NCBI GenBank assembly: GCA_949284175.1
Contig: CASDVE010000011.1
Location: 62,001-126,000, forward strand
Origin: an uncultured Eubacteriales bacterium
Lineage (GTDB): Bacteria > Bacillota > Clostridia > Lachnospirales > Lachnospiraceae
DNA length: 64,000 nt
Direction of reading: 5' to 3'
Below, one piece after another: positions 9,147 through 17,624 of this stretch (positions are counted from its first letter, which is position 1; each line of letters begins with the position of its first letter). The notes beneath the pieces are model-generated. The model made no database searches, was not told where the DNA came from, and worked only from the letters and a program-made list of their open reading frames with translations. A program made the translations under genes and the position numbers.

Positions 9147-9161
9147 TAAGATATAAAAGAT

Positions 9162-9203
9162 AAAAGCCATATGAGAATATAAACATTCTTATATGGTTTT
9201 TTA
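9162..9203 (+). terminator. Intrinsic terminator after the metal ATPase
   Basis: AAGCCATATGAGAAT pairs with ATTCTTATATGGTTTTTT around a short loop and ends in a T-run. Confidence 0.8.
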
Positions 9204-9210
9204 TCATTTA

Positions 9211-9300
9211 CGCGGAAGCAACGAGTCATGCAAGAGAATGTATGCTCTTATATGACGACTGCTCGCGAACGTGAGAAACTCGCATAGCGTGCTTCTCATC
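9211..9300 (+). repeat. Dispersed structured repeat, copy A
   Basis: A ~90-nt unit with two potential hairpins. The first has AAGAG (9232-9236) pairing with CTCTT (9245-9249) inside GTCAT (9225-9229) pairing with ATGAC (9252-9256). The second has TGAGAA (9272-9277) pairing with TTCTCA (9293-9298), with CGC/GCG inside. A related copy B follows immediately and a third lies on the minus strand at 26.74-26.87 kb. No protein-coding potential is seen. This and copy B fill the gap between the ATPase and traX genes. Confidence 0.65.
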
Positions 9301-9305
9301 GTTTA

Positions 9306-9400
9306 TGCGAAAGTAATCAGTCATGCAAGAGCATTTATGCTCTTATAGAATGACTGCCCGTCAATGTGGGAGATTGGCATAGAATGTTTCTATGCAACTG
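9306..9400 (+). repeat. Dispersed structured repeat, copy B
   Basis: A tandem neighbour of copy A. It starts GCGAAAGTAATCAGTCATGC and forms a better first hairpin: AAGAGCAT pairs with ATGCTCTT, and the flanking AGTCAT with ATGACT. The second hairpin has changed to GCATAGA pairing with TCTATGC, with different bases but pairing kept. This supports selection on structure. Confidence 0.6.
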
Positions 9401-9510
9401 AATGGAACCAATATAGATTTTTTATATTGAAGAAGAGAGAATTGTATAATAAAATATAAAAACGGGAGATATAGTAATAGAAGGTAGCATAAAGAAAAGC
9501 GAGGTTGAGC

Positions 9511-10209
9511 ATGATGGAAGACTTGAGTTTAAGAAAATGGAGTGGTAGTACATTAAAGATTATTGCAGTTATTACAATGTTGATTGACCATATAGGAGCG
9601 ATTTTGTTAGAGCCTTATATAATGTCACAACCTACCATTCCACCAGCATTATTAGGGGTGGATATGATACTTCGTTTTATTGGACGAGTGGCATTTCCAA
9701 TTTTTATCTTTTTATTAATAGAAGGTTTTGTACATACGCATGATAGAAAAAAATATGGGATTCATTTATTTATTTTTGCACTATTATCGGAGATACCATT
9801 TAATATGGCATTAAATGGTACATGGAGGGCTCCGTTTTATCAGAATGTAATTTTTACTTTACTTTTAGGATACTTTGCTATTTGGATTTATGAAAGATAC
9901 TCTATGAATTGGAAAACAGTTGTAGGAGTTATTTTGTGTATTGTACTTGGTGCTGTATTAAAGACTGACTATGGTGCTTTTGGTGTATTAGCTATTTTTC
10001 TTCTTTATTATACGAAAAAACGGAATAAACATTTTTATTTGGTTGGTGTACTATTATTTATTTGGGAAATTACAGCTCCATTGGCTTTTCTCATCATCCG
10101 GCAGTACAATGGAAAACGTGGATTAAAATTAAAGTATTTCTTCTATTTCTTTTATCCAGTTCATTTATTGATTTTAGGTCTTATTCGAGTATTTGTTTTA
10201 AAATGTTAA
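9511..10209 (+). CDS. traX: TraX family membrane protein
   Basis: The ~232-residue polytopic membrane protein starts with SGSTLKIIAVITMLIDHIGA, the hallmark of TraX proteins, whose founding member acetylates F-pilin; chromosomal Firmicute homologues are of unknown substrate. About seven to eight hydrophobic helices follow, with conserved RFIGRVAFPIFIFLLIEGF. I prefer the ATG at 9511 because GCGAGG lies 6 nt before it; the in-frame TTG at 9505 abuts the binding site. The gene appears monocistronic between repeat copies and the SASP gene. Confidence 0.85.
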   Translation: MMEDLSLRKWSGSTLKIIAVITMLIDHIGAILLEPYIMSQPTIPPALLGVDMILRFIGRVAFPIFIFLLIEGFVHTHDRKKYGIHLFIFALLSEIPFNMALNGTWRAPFYQNVIFTLLLGYFAIWIYERYSMNWKTVVGVILCIVLGAVLKTDYGAFGVLAIFLLYYTKKRNKHFYLVGVLLFIWEITAPLAFLIIRQYNGKRGLKLKYFFYFFYPVHLLILGLIRVFVLKC

Positions 10210-10373
10210 ATTTACTAAAATATACTAGTGTATGAATGAAAAGTCTGCACATAATAATCGTGTAGTCAGAACAAAACCACTTTGAACGAAAGAAACAAAA
10301 TGGCTTTGCACTGTACTACGGAAACTATTAATATTTCTATAAAGAAATAAATTTAATAATAGGAGGTATTATT

Positions 10374-10583
10374 ATGAGCAGAAGTTCAAACAGAGTGGAA
10401 GTACCACAGGCAAAAGGTGCATTAGAACGTTTTAAAATGGAAGTAGCAAATGAAATCGGAGTTCCTTTAAAACAGGGATACAACGGAGATTTAACTTCTT
10501 ATCAAAATGGTAGTGTTGGCGGCTATATGGTAAAAGAAATGATTAGACGTCAAGAAGAAGCAATGGCTCGAGGCGAAGAATAA
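10374..10583 (+). CDS. Alpha/beta-type small acid-soluble spore protein
   Basis: This 69-residue protein is a textbook alpha/beta SASP, which coats spore DNA and protects it from UV and chemicals. The two conserved blocks are present: ALERFKMEVANEIGV, containing the GPR protease cleavage region, and GSVGGYMVKEMIRRQEEAM. Both length and charge fit. A strong ribosome binding site (AGGAGG, 7-8 nt before the ATG) agrees with high expression. A CATAATA element at 10250, resembling a sigma-G/F -10, lies upstream, but its distance (125 nt) makes it uncertain. It shows the organism makes endospores. Confidence 0.95.
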   Translation: MSRSSNRVEVPQAKGALERFKMEVANEIGVPLKQGYNGDLTSYQNGSVGGYMVKEMIRRQEEAMARGEE

Positions 10584-10619
10584 TTTATAAAAAATAAAGT
10601 TGCTTTCATCTAAATAAAG

Positions 10620-10663
10620 AAATGGCTTTGTGAATCAAAATTGATAAACAAAGCCATTTTTTT
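10620..10663 (+). terminator. Intrinsic terminator after the SASP gene
   Basis: AAATGGCTTTGT pairs perfectly with ACAAAGCCATTT, followed by TTTTT. Confidence 0.9.
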
Positions 10664-10871
10664 GTATGCTGTATGGATAATTTTTACAAATGTCATATGA
10701 GATTTGAAATTTACAAAATTTTAGAGTATAATTTTAGGGTATGATAATAAAATCTCTGGAATGGTTTATATTTCATATAAATTCAAACATAAAACAATGG
10801 GACTTAAAATATAAGATATGACAGCAGAACTAAGTATGAATACACTTAAGGAGAAAGTTTAAGGGGATATA

Positions 10872-10958
10872 TTGAATATTCAATTAAAATTTAAGGAGAA
10901 GTTGAAGGAGGTTAACGGAGCTGTACAATTTATTGTAATAGGCCTAAAAGAATTGTAA
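10872..10958 (+). CDS. Possible 28-residue upstream ORF coupled to the GGDEF gene
   Basis: A short frame begins at TTG 10872 behind AAGGGG (10861-10866) and ends at TAA 10956-10958, one base before the ATG of the GGDEF gene. The peptide (NIQLKFKEKLKEVNG... VIGLKEL) is basic then hydrophobic. The GGDEF gene itself has no recognisable ribosome binding site in the 15 nt before its ATG, so translation could depend on ribosomes finishing this frame. The rest of the 10.66-10.96 kb gap is AT-rich with no other signal I can support. Confidence 0.35.
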   Translation: MNIQLKFKEKLKEVNGAVQFIVIGLKEL

Positions 10959-10959
10959 T

Positions 10960-12912
10960 ATGTTAAGAGAAATACAAGATTTATTAATATCAGAGTTAGT
11001 AGCCAGTGTGGATGCCGGACTTCTATTTTGTAAAAATGATCCACATTCTACAATTTTATATGCAAATGATTATTTTTTTACGATGATTGGATATACAAGA
11101 GAAGAAGTCCAACAACTTTTTCGCAATCGTTTTGCTGAGATGGTTGTGGATGATGTCCCAGAAATTCTAGAAAAAATTGCTGTAACAATAAATCAGGGAA
11201 AAAATTTGGATTATGAATTTCGTATGAGAAAAAAAGATGGAAGTATCATATGGATTCATGATACAGCTGCTTATGATAAAAAAAGAGATGCTTTTTATGT
11301 TGTATTAATGGATATTACAGAAAAAAAGACAATTCAATATCAGATGCAGAAATTATTATCTATTTTAGAATACATTCCGAATAAAATTATCATTGCAGAT
11401 TTAGATAAAAAAGTGGAGTATATTAATGCAGAATTGTCCAAATACCCTCATATGGATGAAAAAGAGATGGGGAGTAAGGACTTAAGTGAAATAATGTGTC
11501 AATATATCATTGGGCATTCTTTTAATGAACTTTGGGAACGCGTTATTTGTGGCATGATTGTCAGCTTTGAAACACGATATAAAAATAATAACCAAATTAT
11601 TGCTCATGACAAGAATTATTTAGTACCAGTTATGGATAATAATTCGAAAATTATAAGTGTTATGCAAGTCAGCGAGGATTTGATGAAGCAAAATGATGCT
11701 TTAACCGGACTTCCAAACCGTGGAATGTTTGAGAATTACTTTGAAGAGCAAAGAAGACTTACCAATGAAATGTTTTATATGACATTGTTTGTAATTGACA
11801 TTGATGATTTTAAAACCATTAATGATGTCTATGGGCATACAGCCGGAGATTTAGCGATTCAAAAAACAGCATGTCATTTAATTGAGTTAATAGAGGAAGA
11901 AGACTATGTATCAAGATATGGTGGCGATGAATTTGTTCTTTTGCTTAAGACAAAAGATACCAGTCGAGTTCAATATTGCATTAATAAATTAACGGAATTT
12001 ACAAAGGAACCAATCGAGATTAATGGAGAATCTTTTTTTATTACATATAGTTTTGGAGTAGCCTCAACAAATGGAATTCATTTAGAATATCCTACATTAT
12101 TTGAGTATGCAGATCTTGCTTTATATGAGGCAAAACATAATGGAAAACAAGGTTATGTCATTTATGAAGGATATATGGCAAACCAACAATTGTTTAAACA
12201 ACAGTATTCAAAACAAATGAAGCAATACATTGAGAAGATTCCATCAATGATTCGCTTTAAAAAATATAATAATTTAAATAATAAAAATAATGAAATAATG
12301 GAAGCAGTTTATGATATTCGAGGGTTATCAGATAATTTAAGAGAATTTCTGATACAAAATGAAGAATACTATGATAAGTATTTGAATGCAGAAGTGTTTG
12401 AAGTAGCCTTTATCAATATCTTAAACAAATTTGAACCGATTGTAAAAGAGAATCCAGAACGAGCTGTTTGTATTAGTTTACCGGCAGGATTCTTATTAAA
12501 ACCGGATTCTTTAGGATTTTTAAATGGTGCAATTGAGAAGTTTGCAGGAACAGTATATAATATTATTTTAAAAATTATAGATCCTAGTACATTTTTTGAG
12601 TTAAAAACAGTATACCATAATTTCTTGAAATTAAGAAAATTAGGTTATCGTATTATATTAGGGGATTTTGGAAGAGAAATGGATTCTTTTCAATTTTTAT
12701 TGGATTTCCCAACAGAGTTTATTTCTGTGAGTGCAGAATTTTTTAATATCTGTAAAACAGATAAAAAATATAATGCAGTTTTGAAAATGATCTTAGAACT
12801 TGCAAAACTAAATCAATCAAAAGTGATTTTAAGTGGAAAAGGTGCAATGGAATTAGTCAAAGAGGAGAATCCATTTGATTATGTAAATGAAAGTGGAAAA
12901 GTAATTGTATAA
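10960..12912 (+). CDS. PAS-GGDEF diguanylate cyclase with degenerate EAL-like C-terminus
   Basis: This 650-residue protein has a PAS domain (about 10-125, ending in VVLMDITEKKT), a second PAS-like region (about 130-240), a GGDEF domain (about 245-405; DALTGLPNR, IDDFKTINDVYGHTAGD, SRYGGDEFVLL) and a C-terminal ~235 residues resembling an EAL fold. The GGDEF site is intact, so c-di-GMP synthesis is plausible; the RxxD inhibitory site upstream is absent (EEED). The C-terminal part has remnants such as GYRIILGDFG and VILSGKGAM where an active enzyme has DDFGTG and EGVE, and lacks an ExLxR motif, so it should not hydrolyse c-di-GMP and may bind it or another ligand. No transmembrane segment: a cytosolic sensor. 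It has no clear ribosome binding site of its own. Confidence 0.85.
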   Translation: MLREIQDLLISELVASVDAGLLFCKNDPHSTILYANDYFFTMIGYTREEVQQLFRNRFAEMVVDDVPEILEKIAVTINQGKNLDYEFRMRKKDGSIIWIHDTAAYDKKRDAFYVVLMDITEKKTIQYQMQKLLSILEYIPNKIIIADLDKKVEYINAELSKYPHMDEKEMGSKDLSEIMCQYIIGHSFNELWERVICGMIVSFETRYKNNNQIIAHDKNYLVPVMDNNSKIISVMQVSEDLMKQNDALTGLPNRGMFENYFEEQRRLTNEMFYMTLFVIDIDDFKTINDVYGHTAGDLAIQKTACHLIELIEEEDYVSRYGGDEFVLLLKTKDTSRVQYCINKLTEFTKEPIEINGESFFITYSFGVASTNGIHLEYPTLFEYADLALYEAKHNGKQGYVIYEGYMANQQLFKQQYSKQMKQYIEKIPSMIRFKKYNNLNNKNNEIMEAVYDIRGLSDNLREFLIQNEEYYDKYLNAEVFEVAFINILNKFEPIVKENPERAVCISLPAGFLLKPDSLGFLNGAIEKFAGTVYNIILKIIDPSTFFELKTVYHNFLKLRKLGYRIILGDFGREMDSFQFLLDFPTEFISVSAEFFNICKTDKKYNAVLKMILELAKLNQSKVILSGKGAMELVKEENPFDYVNESGKVIV

Positions 12913-12946
12913 CATAAGAAATAGAAAAATATTATAGTTATACTTA

Positions 12947-12982
12947 AAAATGGTGCTGAATTAAAGTTCAGCACCATTTTTG
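12947..12982 (+). terminator. Intrinsic terminator after the GGDEF gene
   Basis: AAATGGTGCTGAA pairs with TTCAGCACCATTT, followed by TTT; it may also serve the convergent metallo-hydrolase gene. Confidence 0.85.
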
Positions 12983-13013
12983 TTTGCATGGAAGGCAAGG
13001 CATTTGTTATTTT

Positions 13014-13892
13014 TTATCCAATCAAAAACATTTCTCCTAGTCGCATAATATGGTATCGCTTATTTGGAGCGATTCGTTCCATGTAGTCCGCAAAGATCAA
13101 AGGATTTTCCTCATTCCCATACACCATGTCATAATGAAGAGGAATTGTCAATTTAGCATCCAATTGGGATGTTAAAAGAACAGCATCTTTCGCATTCATA
13201 TTTCCGATAATATTTTTACTATCTCTTATAATATCACTTCCATTAATCGGGAGCATGAGGGTGTGAATCGGAGAATAGGATTGAAGGGACTCCAGTAATT
13301 CGTTTGTCAACATCGTGTCACCGGAATGAAAGAGTTTTAGTCCAGCAAAGTTGAATACATATCCAAGTGTAAAACTGTGGTTATGTTCATCATACCGATA
13401 AGTATCGTGTGCTGTTTCAATGCCTGTTACACGTATTTGTTTGTCCAAAGAAATGCTCTCATTTTGATGTAATGGTAAAATTTGTTCTTCCTTAATCCCC
13501 CATGAAAGTAAGATGTTTTTTAATGGAGCTGGGATAACAATGAGCGCTTTTGGGTTTGCTTTTAACATCCCAAGTATGGTTTTTTGATTCATATGATCTC
13601 GGTGATCATGGGTACAGAAAATATAATCCACTTGTGTGTTTGTAGGTTCATAAGGAATCTCATAATGTCTTCTTGAATTTTCGTCTTGATCCACAAGATC
13701 GGATAGAACAGGATCGAGATAAATAATTTTCCTTTTCCATTTGATAACCATTCCCATTTGCCCAATATACCAAAAGGCAAGCATATTTTCTGGTAAATTC
13801 TTTTCTTTGATTTCTTTTAAAAGGGTTTCTCCCTTGTTATACCATAACATAAGTTCATCCTCCGCTGTAATGTCTTTTCTATATTCTACCAT
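13014..13892 (-). CDS. Metallo-beta-lactamase-fold hydrolase (UlaG / L-ascorbate-6-P lactonase-like)
   Basis: The 292-residue cytosolic protein has a metallo-beta-lactamase fold with the metal motif THDHRDH (about residues 95-101), the downstream ligands in LFHSGDTML and a histidine in IPLHYDM. Extra N-terminal ~35 residues and the sequence WYIGQMGMVIKWKRKIIYLDP resemble UlaG, which opens L-ascorbate-6-phosphate lactone. No other ascorbate genes are nearby, so the substrate is not established. It is transcribed alone on the minus strand. Confidence 0.8.
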   Translation of the reverse strand: MVEYRKDITAEDELMLWYNKGETLLKEIKEKNLPENMLAFWYIGQMGMVIKWKRKIIYLDPVLSDLVDQDENSRRHYEIPYEPTNTQVDYIFCTHDHRDHMNQKTILGMLKANPKALIVIPAPLKNILLSWGIKEEQILPLHQNESISLDKQIRVTGIETAHDTYRYDEHNHSFTLGYVFNFAGLKLFHSGDTMLTNELLESLQSYSPIHTLMLPINGSDIIRDSKNIIGNMNAKDAVLLTSQLDAKLTIPLHYDMVYGNEENPLIFADYMERIAPNKRYHIMRLGEMFLIG

Positions 13893-13933
13893 AGATCTTG
13901 ATATTCAGATAGAGTATCGTCCAATACGGAATT

Positions 13934-14053
13934 TGCATTCTATTACGTAAGTATGGTACGGAAATTGAACCATTGTTACAGGAACTGTTAAGTTATGCAA
14001 AGTGGTGTGAAACTTTATTAAAAGGCAAGACTGCGGATAAAGAGTTGAATTAA
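13934..14053 (+). pseudogene. Short C-terminal coding remnant, unassigned
   Basis: An open frame without a start codon ends at TAA 14051-14053 and encodes a helical tail (LLQELLSYAKWCETLLKGK). I do not recognise the parent protein. It lies at the left edge of the accessory block and is probably debris from a mobile element. Confidence 0.3.
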
Positions 14054-14149
14054 CCGATATGTCACTAATTGATTTTCCCTGAATAAAAATACTTCCTATT
14101 ATTCATGGCTTGTTTCTTGTCGCCATTCGGCTATTCGTATATAATATAA

Positions 14150-14269
14150 ACTAATAGATTATGTGAAGAAAACCGCATACCGGGCGTATCAAAAATCGGC
14201 TATATGTGGTTGATACCAAAAGATGTAGAAAGATCTGCAAATAGACGGCGAAAGGAGAACAGAACATGA
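14150..14269 (+). pseudogene. Excisionase-type helix-turn-helix fragment
   Basis: A frame open from 14150 and ending at TGA 14267-14269 encodes RIPGVSKIGYMWLIPKDVER followed by a basic tail, the C-terminal half of small HTH_17/excisionase-like proteins (pattern ...GV.K.G..W.IPKD...). No start codon is seen. Its stop overlaps the ATG of the response regulator (ATGA), as in intact small operons, which suggests that the regulator arrived with an integrated element and this gene was truncated from its 5' end. Confidence 0.5.
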
Positions 14270-14964
14270 ACAATAAAATCCTACTAATTGAAGATGATAC
14301 AGAAATCAGCGAAATGTTGAAAAGTTACTTAACAGCAGAAAATTATGAGGTTATTTGTGCAGCAGACGGACAGAAAGCCTGCAATTATTTTGATAATATA
14401 GACTTCAGTCTGGTTCTGCTTGATTTAATGATACCAAAAATCAACGGAATGGACGTTATGGAGCATATCAGAAAAAGCAGTGTAGTTCCCATCATTATAG
14501 TTTCTGCCAAAGATACAGAAACTGATAAGGCTTTAGGATTAAGTTTAGGAGCTGATGACTATATTACAAAGCCGTTCTCTGTTGTGGAAGTATTAGCACG
14601 TATTAAAGCAAATATTCGCAGAAGAAATCAATATGATAATGTGGCAATTAACGAGCTACAAATTTTAACTGCTGGAGAATTGATAATGAATCTGTCCGAT
14701 TATACGCTTACGAAAAATGGAAAACGTATGGAACTCACTGCAAAAGAATTTGAAATTTTAAAGCTGCTTATGCAAAACCCAAAAAAAGTTTATACAAAGG
14801 AACAGATATATTCTCTTGTATGGAATGACGTATACTTGGGAGATGAAAACGCTGTAAACGTCCATGTAAGCCGTCTTAGAAATAAAATCGAAGAAGATAC
14901 ACGCAATCCCCAATATATTATTACAGTCTGGGGAATTGGATATAAATTAGGAGAAATGCTATGA
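14266..14964 (+). CDS. OmpR-family response regulator
   Basis: The 232-residue protein has a receiver domain (phosphoacceptor D53 in LVLLDLMIPK, acidic pair IEDD at 8-11, K in ITKPFS) and a winged-helix effector domain (ELTAKEFEILKLLMQNP, VNVHVSRLRNKIEED). It overlaps the downstream kinase gene by 4 nt (ATGA), forming a two-component system followed by an ABC transporter. Such four-gene sets (BcrRS/VanRS-like) sense peptide or cell-wall antibiotics. AAAGGAG precedes the ATG. Confidence 0.93.
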   Translation: MNNKILLIEDDTEISEMLKSYLTAENYEVICAADGQKACNYFDNIDFSLVLLDLMIPKINGMDVMEHIRKSSVVPIIIVSAKDTETDKALGLSLGADDYITKPFSVVEVLARIKANIRRRNQYDNVAINELQILTAGELIMNLSDYTLTKNGKRMELTAKEFEILKLLMQNPKKVYTKEQIYSLVWNDVYLGDENAVNVHVSRLRNKIEEDTRNPQYIITVWGIGYKLGEML

Positions 14965-15902
14965 GCCACGCAACCATTATTTTTTTCTTATCCATTTGCG
15001 TAGGGTTTTTAATTTGTGTTGTGCTTTATCAGCAATTTGTTTTCCGAACAGGAACACAGGCAAAACTGCGATCAATCAGTGATAAACTCAAAGAAATCAT
15101 AGAAACAGACAGTGATGAACGCGTTATGATTTTCACAGAGAACAAAGAACTGATGGAACTGGCTGCACAAATAAACGCTTTACTGGAAAAATACTTAAAA
15201 ACCAAAGTAGATTACCGACGTTCCGAAATCGCTTCTAAGAAAATGTTGTCAAACATTTCCCACGATATAAAAACACCAATGACGGTTATCTTGGGATATT
15301 TGGAAATTATGCAATTAAACGAAACGCCTTCGAAAGAAATGCTGAAAAAAGTGGAGCGTAAAGCCCAGAGTGTTATGGAACTGATAAATCAGTTTTTCAC
15401 GCTGTCAAAAATAGAGTCTGGCGATATGGATATAGAACTTTTCAAAGTAGATATTTGTGAAATCTGTCGTGAAAGTATACTGGATTTTTATGAGCTGCTT
15501 TCTAATAAAAAGTTTCAAGTTGAAGTCGATATACCAGAAACATCGGTTTATATACAAGGGAACAAAGAAGCCTTGCAGCGTATTCTGTTCAATTTAATTT
15601 CCAATGTTATCCGCTACGGAGCTGATGGAAAATATCTTAGAATTTCGGTGCGAAATGATGAACGGAATGTGTATGTTGATGTGACAGATAAGGGAAAAGG
15701 GATTGATAAAGCCTTTGCAGACAATATATTTGACAGGCTATTTACAATGGAGGACTCCCGAAACCGTAATATCCAGGGAAATGGTCTGGGACTGACAATC
15801 GCTAGAAATTTAGCTTTGCGTCTTGGCGGGGCGATTACTTTAGAAAGTATTCCTTATATAAAGACCACTTTTACAGTGAGGTTGAAAAAAATATCACTTT
15901 AA
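14961..15902 (+). CDS. Sensor histidine kinase of the antibiotic-response two-component system
   Basis: The 313-residue kinase has a single N-terminal hydrophobic helix (about 5-27), a short coiled linker and no extracellular sensor domain. The catalytic boxes are intact: H box NISHDIKTPMTVILGYLEI, N box NLISNVIRYG, G1 DKGKGID and G2 GNGLGLTIARNL. The lack of a sensor domain suggests it senses through the membrane or through the companion ABC transporter, as known for kinases paired with peptide-antibiotic transporters. It partners the preceding regulator. Confidence 0.92.
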   Translation: MSHATIIFFLSICVGFLICVVLYQQFVFRTGTQAKLRSISDKLKEIIETDSDERVMIFTENKELMELAAQINALLEKYLKTKVDYRRSEIASKKMLSNISHDIKTPMTVILGYLEIMQLNETPSKEMLKKVERKAQSVMELINQFFTLSKIESGDMDIELFKVDICEICRESILDFYELLSNKKFQVEVDIPETSVYIQGNKEALQRILFNLISNVIRYGADGKYLRISVRNDERNVYVDVTDKGKGIDKAFADNIFDRLFTMEDSRNRNIQGNGLGLTIARNLALRLGGAITLESIPYIKTTFTVRLKKISL

Positions 15903-15990
15903 TATACCGCGAAAGAAATTTGTAATACTTATTCAAGAGTTTTGAAAATCCGAGTTGCTACAATGGTATTTAGAAAGGAGGCAACAGAAA

Positions 15991-16908
15991 ATGCCATATA
16001 TTTTACAGACAAGTAACCTTACTAAAACCATTGGCAGGAAAGATCTTGTTAAGAATGTAAATCTTCATATCAAAAAAGGGGAGATCTATGGTTTCCTTGG
16101 TCCGAATGGTGCGGGAAAGACAACCGTTATGAAAATGATTACGAATCTTTGGAAGCCAACAAACGGCAACATTGAGATTTTCGGAGAAACACTGACTCAT
16201 AAGTCTTACGAAGTCTTAAAAAGAATGGGAAACATTATTGAATTTCCGACTTTTTACAATCATATGACAGGGTATGAAAATTTAAGACTTCATTGTGAAT
16301 ACATGGGATACTATAATCATGGCAGTATTGAGAACGCCCTTGATATACTGCATTTAACAGAAGCATCACAAAAACCCGTAAAAAATTATTCTCTTGGAAT
16401 GAAAGAACGCCTGGCCATAGCCCGTGCTATCCTCTGTAAGCCAGAGCTACTTATTCTTGATGAGCCGACAAATGGGCTTGACCCGGCAGGTATGAAACAA
16501 ATCCGTGACCTATTGAAAACTCTTTGTGAAGAATATGGAATAACCATTATGGTGTCCAGTCATATTCTTTCGGAAATTGAAAGTATTGCCGATACGATCG
16601 GTGTCATCAATCATGGAATGATGATGAAAGAAATCGGCATGAAAGAAATGGAAGAAATGAGCCTTACTTATACCGAACTTACGGTAGTCAATGCCAAAAA
16701 AGCTGCCTATGTATTGAGTGAAAAACTTGGGCTTAGCAATTTTAAGATTATTGAGAATAACATGATCCGTATTTATGACCAACACGTTTCGATGCAGGAA
16801 TTATCTAAAGTTTTGGCATTGAATGATGTTGAAGTTATGGCACTTGGTAAGCAATCCGAAACTTTGGAAGATTATTTCCTCAAAATAACTGCGGAGGTGA
16901 AAAGATAA
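15991..16908 (+). CDS. ABC transporter ATP-binding protein (BcrA/lantibiotic-immunity type)
   Basis: The ~305-residue ATPase has Walker A (GPNGAGKTTVMKMI), the signature NYSLGMKERLAIARAI, Walker B (LLILDEPTNGLDPAG) and the H-loop (VSSHILSEIES), plus a C-terminal extension of ~80 residues typical of BcrA/NisF-like subunits. I use the ATG at 15991 (MPYILQ), because AAAGGAGG lies 8-9 nt upstream and is inside any longer frame. It should drive the following permease to export or detoxify a peptide antibiotic such as bacitracin or a lantibiotic. Substrate is inferred. Confidence 0.9.
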   Translation: MPYILQTSNLTKTIGRKDLVKNVNLHIKKGEIYGFLGPNGAGKTTVMKMITNLWKPTNGNIEIFGETLTHKSYEVLKRMGNIIEFPTFYNHMTGYENLRLHCEYMGYYNHGSIENALDILHLTEASQKPVKNYSLGMKERLAIARAILCKPELLILDEPTNGLDPAGMKQIRDLLKTLCEEYGITIMVSSHILSEIESIADTIGVINHGMMMKEIGMKEMEEMSLTYTELTVVNAKKAAYVLSEKLGLSNFKIIENNMIRIYDQHVSMQELSKVLALNDVEVMALGKQSETLEDYFLKITAEVKR

Positions 16909-17615
16909 TGTTGAAACTGATTAAATTGGAGTGGAAAAAGAACAATATCGGAAAATACATCAGAAATGTGGTTATATTGGCGGCTATTCTTTGTCTATTC
17001 ATGTTTGCTCTTGCTTATCTTGGAATTGCAAATGACCCCGATACAGGGGTACCAGACGCAGCTCCAGGAAATGGTACGATTTCTTCCCCGATTGAATTAT
17101 TTACATGTATGTCATTTCTGGTATTTACCAGCGTCATGCTTTCCTCATTCATTGTAAGTGCTTATAAGGATAAAACAATGGCACTGATGTTTTCCTATCC
17201 TGTGAAACGGCAAAAAATATTGATTTCACAAATGCTGTCTGTTTGGATTTTCTGCTTTATAGCATTAGTGCTTACAAAACTGCTACTTTATGGCTGCATT
17301 TTACTTGGTTCCCAGTTCATGGTGTCATCATTTCCGATTGATTACAATATGGCAAGTCTAGGATTTTATGTGCAGCTTATTGTGAAATCTATTTCTATCG
17401 TTACTATGAGCTTTATTGCATTATTTATAGGATTGGCAATGCAATCCTCAAAAGCAACAATTATATCTTCTTTCCTGCTGGTTATCTTAACGCAGGCAAG
17501 CATTGGAAACTTTACAATGGCAAATAATGCGGTGTTTCCCGTTATTTTGACGATTATTTCACTGATATTTGCTTTTCTGTCTGTCGTTGGGGTGGAAAAG
17601 AAAGATTTAATATAG
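16908..17615 (+). CDS. ABC transporter permease (ABC-2 type, BcrB/NisE-like)
   Basis: The 235-residue permease has about six membrane helices and an amphipathic N-terminus (LKLIKLEWKKNNIGKYI), as in lantibiotic-immunity and bacitracin permeases. Its ATG overlaps the stop of the ATPase gene (TAATG), so the two are translationally coupled. It completes the regulator-kinase-ATPase-permease set. The next gene in the operon, a DUF4097-like protein, is broken. Confidence 0.85.
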   Translation: MLKLIKLEWKKNNIGKYIRNVVILAAILCLFMFALAYLGIANDPDTGVPDAAPGNGTISSPIELFTCMSFLVFTSVMLSSFIVSAYKDKTMALMFSYPVKRQKILISQMLSVWIFCFIALVLTKLLLYGCILLGSQFMVSSFPIDYNMASLGFYVQLIVKSISIVTMSFIALFIGLAMQSSKATIISSFLLVILTQASIGNFTMANNAVFPVILTIISLIFAFLSVVGVEKKDLI

Positions 17616-17624
17616 GAGGGCGTA

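Noticed and set aside
16003..16200. Minus-strand frames over the ABC transporter, RecG, ScpA and other long genes
   Set aside because: They are shadows of well-supported genes on the other strand, without ribosome binding sites or recognisable domains.
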